A stretch of DNA of 18,248 nt from contig JAHIEB010000072.1 in assembly GCA_018894075.1 (NCBI GenBank), positions 1 to 18,248 on the forward strand, written 5' to 3'. Positions 13,552-18,248 of the stretch are shown here, piece by piece (position 1 is the first letter of the stretch; the number at the start of each line of letters is the position of its first letter). Source of the stretch: Patescibacteria group bacterium (GTDB lineage Bacteria; Patescibacteriota; Minisyncoccia; Minisyncoccales; Staskawiczbacteraceae). Position numbers and translations under genes: made by a program. A model generated the notes under the pieces. The model was given only the letters and a program-made list of their open reading frames with translations. It did no database searches and was not told where the DNA came from.

Positions 13552-16342
13552 TTATACTTATCTTTATGACCTGCCCTCCTATGTCCACCTCTTTCCCCTG
13601 ATCAACCTCTCCTCTTTTTATATCCAATGATTTGGTTTCAGCTAGGATAAACTCTTTGTTCTTCTCTAAAACAGATATATCTTCAGCTTGAATTATTACA
13701 ACAACTTTGTCTTCGGGCCTTAACCCCTTCTTTTTTCTCAAATCCTGAACCTGCCTGATAAACTCTCTTACCAAGCCTTCTTCTCTTAATTCGTCGGTAA
13801 TCTCCGTATCCAGCTCAATATCGGTCTGAAGATTATTATCAAAGATCACCTCTTTGACATTAAGCTCCTCTTTTATTAGTTTTAACAAATCATCTCCCAG
13901 CTTATCACCCTTAACTGTCATTTTGTTTAATGGCTGCCTGACCTTTATCTTCAATTCTATTCTTTTAGCTAGGGCTTGAGCTGCGATATCTCTCACTCTG
14001 TCCATTTTATCCTCTAAGTCCTTGTCAATCTTCTTTTTATCTCCAGACGGGTAATCGGTTAAATGGATTGACTCTTTAAAGCCAAGCTCTTGGTACATCT
14101 TCTCTGCGAAAAAGGGCATTACAGGAGCAAGCAATCTTAAGACATTTTGGCAGACAAAATACATTGTAGAGGTTGCAATATCTTTATCTTCTCCGTGGAA
14201 TCTCTTCCTTGACCTTCTTAAATACCACAAAGATAAATCATTAATAAAGAAATCCTCAATGGCGCAGACGGCTGTCGCAGCATTATAGTTTGAGAAAGAT
14301 TCTTTGGTTCTGATTATTAAACCATTCAGCCGGGAGAGAATCCATTTATCCAATACATTATCTGAAGATATGTTTTGGGGAACTTCTTTGACATAGGTGT
14401 TAAAGAACACAATAATGTTGTGCAGAGTGAGTAATTTTCTTTTTGCTTCCTCTAAGTTCGCGTACCCGAACTTTAGGTTCTCTGCCGGATTCTGCTTTGC
14501 GTACATAAATCTCATCGGGTCCGCTCCTGCTTTTTCCACTGCCTCGTCAAACCATATGGCATTTCCTTTTGATTTATGCATCTCCTCCCCTTTTTCATCC
14601 CTTACTGAAGCATAGCCAAAAATTGTCTTAACGGGAAAGGTTTTTGCTAAAACGGCTGACATTACGATTATTGAATAAAACCAATTCTTAAATTGGCCTG
14701 GGAAAGATTCGCAGACCAAATCAGCCGGAAACCAATTCTTCCAGTATTTTTTGTCCTGGGCGTACTGCATTGTTGAAAAAGGAACTATTCCTGCGTCAAG
14801 CCACGGATTTCCCACATCGGGAATTCTTGAAATAATCTCGTTGCATTTTAAACATTTAATCTTTACTTTATCCATCCATGGCTTATGAGGAGATTTTTCT
14901 TCCTCCCACCCCTCAACAGCTCTTTTTTTCAATTCCTCTTTAGACCCTATTACTTCAAAATGTCCGCAGGAACATTCAAATATAGGGAGGGTCAGGCCCC
15001 AGTACCTTTTTTTAGATATCAGCCAATCGTGCATATTCTTTAGCCAGTCCAACTCTCTTTCTTTTCCGAAACCCGGAATCCAGCTGATCTTTTTAGTAAT
15101 TTTCATCAATGGCTTTCTAAGCTTTTTCATTGAGATGTACCATTCATCAACAACCCTCCAGACCAATTCGGTCTTGCATCTCCAGCAGGTCGGATACCTG
15201 TGCTTATACATCTCTGTTTTGAACAAAAACTGCTTTAGCCCTTCAATTACTATCTCTGGATGCGTTTTTGCATCTTTTCCAGATAGGTCGTCCATGTCAT
15301 CAAGATACACAGCTGACTCGTCTATTACATCAATTACAGGAAGATTTTCTTCTTTCCCGACTTTAAAATCCTCTTCTCCAGCTCCGGGAGCACAATGAAC
15401 TATTCCCGTTCCTTCATCGGCTGTCACTAAATCCTTTTCCAATACAACTGTATGAAAGAATTCATTTTCAGCTTTCTTTATTCTCTCTAAATGGTCAAAA
15501 GGAGCTTTGTACTTTATTCCTTTTAAATCTTTTCCTAGAATTGTCTGTTTTAAAATATACTCTGGCCCCAATACTTTTTGGTCTTTTAACAGTATCAATT
15601 TTTCTGGACCCTCAAATAGTCCGTATTCAAAATCAGGATTTACCATTAACCCTGAATTGGCAGGAATGGTCCATGGGGTGGTTGTCCAGACCAAGAAGCT
15701 TGCTCCCTCAAACTTTGTTGTAATGGGAAGCTTAAAATATACTGCCTTATGGACGATCTCTTTGTATTCTTCGGTCAATATCTCATGCTGGGATATAGCT
15801 GTCCCGCACCTCGGACACCATGGCACAGAGTCCCTCCCTTTATACAAATACCCAAGCTCGTGGCACTTTTTCAAGAATCCCCAGATGGCGTAATTATTCT
15901 CATCAGACATTGTGAAGTATGAGTTCTCCCAATCCATCCATTGACCCAATCTTTCTGACTGCTGGGTCTGAATGGCAGAATACTTAAGAACTCTTTCCTT
16001 GCACTTCTCAACAAACTTCTCTACGCCAAAAGCCTCAATGTCTTTTTTACTTTTAAAGCCGAGCTCTTTTTCAACCTCAACCTCAACCCAAAGGCCCTGG
16101 CAGTCAAACCCATTCTGGTATCTCTGCTCATATCCCAGCATGGCAAAAAATCTCTGGAACATATCCTTATATGTTCTTCCCCATGCATGGTGAACGCCCA
16201 TAGGATTATTGGCGGTAATTGGTCCGTCTAAAAAAGACCAGCGCTTTTTGCCTTTATTTTTCTCTCTCAATTTAGAGAAGGTCTTGTCCTTATCCCAATA
16301 CTCTAAAATCTCTTTTTCTATCTCTGGGAAATTTAAAGCCAT
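13535..16342 (-). CDS. ileS: Isoleucine--tRNA ligase with altered HIGH and KMSKS motifs
   Basis: Class I synthetase charging tRNA-Ile, 935 residues. The HIGH site reads GVHH (49-52, within NNPMGVHHAWGRTYKD), swapping the first His and the Gly of HXGH. The KMSKS site reads EMHKS (587-591). The CP1 editing domain is kept (TTTPWT at 220-225, then GTGIVHCAPGAG). CPRCG lies at 176-180, with further Cys pairs in CSCGHF and CLKCNE before the catalytic second half. The C-terminal part, with LDTEITDELREEGLVREFIRQ, is that of eukaryotic-like type 2 IleRS. The ATG at 16342 has no Shine-Dalgarno and lies 7 nt after TAAGAT. It heads an operon with recO and the DUF11-like gene. A natural GXHH swap has been reported in mupirocin hyper-resistant type 2 IleRS (recalled, not checked). 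Confidence 0.95.
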   Translation of the reverse strand: MALNFPEIEKEILEYWDKDKTFSKLREKNKGKKRWSFLDGPITANNPMGVHHAWGRTYKDMFQRFFAMLGYEQRYQNGFDCQGLWVEVEVEKELGFKSKKDIEAFGVEKFVEKCKERVLKYSAIQTQQSERLGQWMDWENSYFTMSDENNYAIWGFLKKCHELGYLYKGRDSVPWCPRCGTAISQHEILTEEYKEIVHKAVYFKLPITTKFEGASFLVWTTTPWTIPANSGLMVNPDFEYGLFEGPEKLILLKDQKVLGPEYILKQTILGKDLKGIKYKAPFDHLERIKKAENEFFHTVVLEKDLVTADEGTGIVHCAPGAGEEDFKVGKEENLPVIDVIDESAVYLDDMDDLSGKDAKTHPEIVIEGLKQFLFKTEMYKHRYPTCWRCKTELVWRVVDEWYISMKKLRKPLMKITKKISWIPGFGKERELDWLKNMHDWLISKKRYWGLTLPIFECSCGHFEVIGSKEELKKRAVEGWEEEKSPHKPWMDKVKIKCLKCNEIISRIPDVGNPWLDAGIVPFSTMQYAQDKKYWKNWFPADLVCESFPGQFKNWFYSIIVMSAVLAKTFPVKTIFGYASVRDEKGEEMHKSKGNAIWFDEAVEKAGADPMRFMYAKQNPAENLKFGYANLEEAKRKLLTLHNIIVFFNTYVKEVPQNISSDNVLDKWILSRLNGLIIRTKESFSNYNAATAVCAIEDFFINDLSLWYLRRSRKRFHGEDKDIATSTMYFVCQNVLRLLAPVMPFFAEKMYQELGFKESIHLTDYPSGDKKKIDKDLEDKMDRVRDIAAQALAKRIELKIKVRQPLNKMTVKGDKLGDDLLKLIKEELNVKEVIFDNNLQTDIELDTEITDELREEGLVREFIRQVQDLRKKKGLRPEDKVVVIIQAEDISVLEKNKEFILAETKSLDIKRGEVDQGKEVDIGGQVIKISINGSSI

Positions 16343-16349
16343 ATTTGTT

Positions 16350-16355
16350 ATCTTA
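16350..16355 (-). promoter_or_regulatory. Likely -10 element for leaderless ileS mRNA
   Basis: TAAGAT on the minus strand, 7 nt before the ileS ATG, in the short gap after the terminator of the upstream gene. No -35 match seen. Confidence 0.4.
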
Positions 16356-16377
16356 TCTTAAAAAAATGGCGAAATCA

Positions 16378-16414
16378 ATAAAAAATCCCCTTCTACCAGA
16401 TGGTTTGGGGGGAT
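16378..16414 (-). terminator. Terminator of the 208-aa hypothetical gene
   Basis: Minus-strand stem ATCCCC (16414-16409) / GGGGAT (16390-16385), containing a nested small hairpin ACCA/TGGT in the loop, followed by a U-rich tail. It ends upstream of the ileS -10 hexamer. Confidence 0.8.
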
Positions 16415-16422
16415 AATGCGAT

Positions 16423-17049
16423 TCAGGAAATAGAGAATGTGCTACCCACCCATTGATCTCTAGAACCACACCAATAGACTCTTAACATCGAGTCCCAGCG
16501 CAGATGCGGGATGCCACCAGGGAATTGAGAGCCCGGGCAGAACACATGACCATCAACATCTAGGCGATCATGGGTATCATCCCAATGCTTAAGCATCAAC
16601 AATAAACCTTCGAGCAGGGTGATGCACTTTGAGGCTTGGTTAGTGCATCTGACCCAGACAGCATAAGCTTGGGTCGGATTCCGGTCATTAACAGTGCCTG
16701 TGTCCAGGTCTGCTTTTACCCGCCAACACGGAAAACACTTCTGGCAAGCATCAAAGGCCTGGTTACAGGTTACGCCCTGAGCAACGACAATAAGGCGGTC
16801 AGAACCTGGCTTGCGGGCAGGAACAGAGACCCCACCCAGGGCGATGTCAAAATGCCTGCGATAGAAATATTCCCAAGACATCATCTGGTCAACAACCAAA
16901 ACTCTTCTCATTGCTTCGCCAAGTAGACCTGGATTGCCGAGCCAGAACCTGGCTTCATCTGGCGGAATATCCAGAGGCACAGCAGCCAGCAACCTGACAA
17001 AGAACTCCCTCAGCTCTCCTGGACCTAATTGTTGGGCATTCCCTTTCAT
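16423..17049 (-). CDS. Parcubacteria-type hypothetical protein, Cys-rich, 208 aa
   Basis: I place the start at 17049: AAAGGGA lies 6 nt upstream, whereas the in-frame ATG at 17055 abuts it and the frame's first ATG at 17112 adds unrelated residues. An N-terminal helical part (about 8-55, ELREFFVRLLAAVPLDIPP then LGNPGLLGEAMRR) is followed by a Cys-rich middle (C95, C102, C105, C108 in CQKCFPC) and a C-terminal part with QAYAVWVR, ITLLEGLLLMLKHW, LDVDGHVFCPGS and VYW. From memory, this two-part layout resembles a hypothetical family present in many copies in Parcubacteria genomes; function unknown. No signal peptide. It has its own promoter and terminator and looks more GC-rich than flanking genes (by eye). 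The cysteines could bind metal. Confidence 0.75.
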   Translation of the reverse strand: MKGNAQQLGPGELREFFVRLLAAVPLDIPPDEARFWLGNPGLLGEAMRRVLVVDQMMSWEYFYRRHFDIALGGVSVPARKPGSDRLIVVAQGVTCNQAFDACQKCFPCWRVKADLDTGTVNDRNPTQAYAVWVRCTNQASKCITLLEGLLLMLKHWDDTHDRLDVDGHVFCPGSQFPGGIPHLRWDSMLRVYWCGSRDQWVGSTFSIS

Positions 17050-17100
17050 GGGCATTCCCTTTCTAAAAGAACTATGGCAAGACCATCCTGCCTTTGTTCT

Positions 17101-17129
17101 TTTGTATAACAAAAAACAGTTGACTTCAA
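17101..17129 (-). promoter_or_regulatory. Probable promoter of the 208-aa hypothetical gene
   Basis: TTGAAG (17124-17129), 17-bp spacer, TACAAA (17101-17106); an alternative -10 TATACA is at 15 bp spacing. The -35 lies 7 bp after the upstream gene's stop codon. Leader of about 45 nt with a Shine-Dalgarno. Confidence 0.45.
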
Positions 17130-17136
17130 GAGTTGT

Positions 17137-17604
17137 TTAGCTATTTTCCCAAATAAAGTACCGCTTTTCTTTTTGGCAATCCTCGGAGTTAACAATTAAA
17201 AGCTTACTGTCTTTCCTAAACTTATAGCCACAATCAGCAACATCGGGTAGCTCATAAACTCTTCCGTCAGCCGCACTCACCACAGCTCCTGTCTGGCAAG
17301 ACGCTCCGCAATCCCATATCATAATTATGTATTTGCCGGCAAAATTAACCCCTATCTCTTTTGCTCTTTCTATTCTTTCTTTAAAGCTTTTGGCAAACTC
17401 TGTTGAATAATCTATTTCAGCTATCTGGCCTTCAAAAATACTTGAAGCGCTAAACTCCTCAAAAGCAGAACTTTTACTTTCAACTGTTTGCGAATTAAAG
17501 AGACCGCAGAGGAAAAAACCGACAGCTCCTGCCCAGAGTATCAAAATCCCAATTCCTATTATTACGGGGACGTCTCTTCGTTTTTTTCGCCTTACTCTTC
17601 TCAT
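17137..17604 (-). CDS. Membrane-anchored hypothetical protein with NFAGKY / cysteine domain
   Basis: A 155-residue protein with a strongly basic N-terminus (MRRVRRKKRR), one membrane segment (about 13-35) and an outer C-terminal domain. That domain has NFAGKYIIMIWDCG at 87-100, C103 in ASCQTGAVV, a following DGRVYELP, C125, and a closing KLLIVNSEDC...RYFIWEN. This order (NFAGHY, then a W-x-CG-x-xCQ strand, then V-V-D-x-x-x-G-R-V-Y, then a D-S-x-L-L-I-V-N strand) resembles a small family of secreted or periplasmic bacterial proteins of unknown function. Four conserved-looking cysteines could pair in disulfides. The ATG lies 9 nt after the argS stop with no Shine-Dalgarno, so it is probably in the argS operon. 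Confidence 0.7.
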   Translation of the reverse strand: MRRVRRKKRRDVPVIIGIGILILWAGAVGFFLCGLFNSQTVESKSSAFEEFSASSIFEGQIAEIDYSTEFAKSFKERIERAKEIGVNFAGKYIIMIWDCGASCQTGAVVSAADGRVYELPDVADCGYKFRKDSKLLIVNSEDCQKEKRYFIWENS

Positions 17605-17613
17605 AAATATATT

Positions 17614-18248
17614 TTACATCTTTTCCGGTGCATTTACACCCATTAAGGAAAGTATGTTTCTTAAAACATTCCTGGTTGCAGAGCAAAGAGCCATGCGCGC
17701 CCTTTGAATATCTTTCTTTTTGGTTAGAACTTTACAGATTTCGTAGAACTGATGAAATGAATCCGCCAGGTCCAAAGAATACTGACAAATCCTCTGGACC
17801 TGAAAATCAATTGAGGTTTGGTCAACAATCTCCGGAAACCTTAGCAATTGTTTTATTAAAGCCAGCTCCTGTTTTTCCTTCAACAAATGAAGATTAGGCC
17901 CGAAAAAATACGGCTTCTTCTTCTTTAATATGCTAGACATTCTGGCGTGGGCATACTGGACGTAATAGACCGGATTATTAGATGACTGCTCCTTGGCTAA
18001 GTTCAAGTCAAAGTTAAGGTGAGTATCAGATGACCTTTGCAAAAAAAAGAATCTAGCCACATCCAAGCTTATCTCGTCAAGCAGTTCATCTAAAGTGACA
18101 TATGTGCCTTCTCTTTTTGACATCTTTACTTCTTTGCCATCCTGGGAAAGATGGACCAACTGCATGACAACAACCCTGACTTCTTCTTTGTTAAAACCCA
18201 AAGCATGGGTTGCTGCTTTTATTCTTTGAACATAGCCGTAATGGTCAG
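17614..18248 (-). CDS. argS: Arginine--tRNA ligase, partial (N-terminus beyond right edge)
   Basis: The C-terminal 210 residues of a class I ArgRS; the frame stays open to the right edge. It begins inside the catalytic domain with DHYGYVQR (family ADHHGYxxR), followed by QLVHLSQDGKEVKMSKREGTYVTLDEL, where KMSKR is the KMSKS-site variant common in ArgRS. Next come RFFFLQRSSDTHLNFDLNLA and NPVYYVQYAHAR, then the DALR anticodon-binding domain, ending in GVNAPEKM near the usual C-terminal LGVxAPERM. A TTG codon at 18201 is not the start, because the matching family sequence continues upstream of it. The HIGH motif and N-terminal additional domain lie outside the window. The stop is 9 nt before the next gene. 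Confidence 0.97.
   Translation of the reverse strand, partial: DHYGYVQRIKAATHALGFNKEEVRVVVMQLVHLSQDGKEVKMSKREGTYVTLDELLDEISLDVARFFFLQRSSDTHLNFDLNLAKEQSSNNPVYYVQYAHARMSSILKKKKPYFFGPNLHLLKEKQELALIKQLLRFPEIVDQTSIDFQVQRICQYSLDLADSFHQFYEICKVLTKKKDIQRARMALCSATRNVLRNILSLMGVNAPEKM

Noticed and set aside
783..16926. Many plus-strand ORFs of 60-150 codons opposite iorA, leuS, metG, glyS, ileS and others
   Set aside because: They lie wholly inside strong minus-strand genes, lack ribosome sites and family-like sequence, and are antisense shadows.
17614..18201. TTG at 18201 as the start of a separate 195-aa protein
   Set aside because: The same frame continues upstream to the edge with clear ArgRS sequence, so it is an internal codon.
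1..18248. Alternative genetic code 25 (TGA as glycine)
   Set aside because: leuS and recO end at TGA exactly at the expected protein lengths and at ATGA overlaps with the next gene.
1..18248. CRISPR arrays, IS elements, tRNA or rRNA genes
   Set aside because: No regularly spaced repeats, transposase-like proteins, or cloverleaf/rRNA sequence seen in any intergenic gap.

Overview
The window reads as a chromosomal segment of a Patescibacteria (CPR) bacterium, most likely Candidatus Parcubacteria. Reasons: AT-rich DNA, compact core genes that abut or overlap, an almost complete lack of Shine-Dalgarno sites in front of housekeeping genes, an alpha2-type glycyl-tRNA synthetase, an M16 peptidase and a DUF11-like anchored protein next to translation genes, and one hypothetical protein resembling a family I remember as repeated in Parcubacteria. 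TGA is a normal stop (leuS, recO), so genetic code 25 is excluded. Taxonomy is inference; no 16S is present.

Nearly everything is on the minus strand, so transcription reads right to left. From the right edge: argS (C-terminal part only) and a small membrane-anchored protein; a self-contained 208-residue hypothetical gene; ileS-recO-DUF11-like protein, overlapping by 17 and 4 nt; a ~300-nt apparent structured RNA; glyS-M16 peptidase-AI-2E-type permease, overlapping by 7 and 19 nt; a plus-strand membrane protein convergent with the permease and divergent from metG; metG; a three-ORF cassette ending in a thioredoxin-like gene; tatD; a plus-strand degenerate receiver-domain gene; and leuS-iorA overlapping by 4 nt, with iorA running off the left edge. 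Five aminoacyl-tRNA synthetases (Arg, Ile, Gly, Met, Leu) lie within 18 kb.

Two styles of gene organisation stand out. Core transcription units (leuS, tatD, glyS, ileS) have a TATAAT-like hexamer only 6-7 nt before the ATG and no Shine-Dalgarno, as expected for leaderless mRNAs. Between them sit four short units (3587-4013, 4838-5448, 10867-11209, 16378-17129), each with a spaced -35/-10 promoter and an intrinsic terminator; the three that code for protein also have Shine-Dalgarno sites. On the minus strand each -35 box lies within about 10 bp of the upstream gene's stop codon. They look like inserted or independently regulated cassettes.

The best candidate for something undescribed is the RNA at about 10867-11175. 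It has its own promoter and terminator, no credible ORF, several hairpins and an 8+8 bp H-type pseudoknot, and I could not match it to RNase P RNA, tmRNA, SRP RNA or a T-box. Other points of interest are two tiny ORFs coupled to the thioredoxin-like gene, an IleRS with GVHH in place of HIGH, a MetRS with HIGF, and a receiver domain lacking its phospho-acceptor aspartate.
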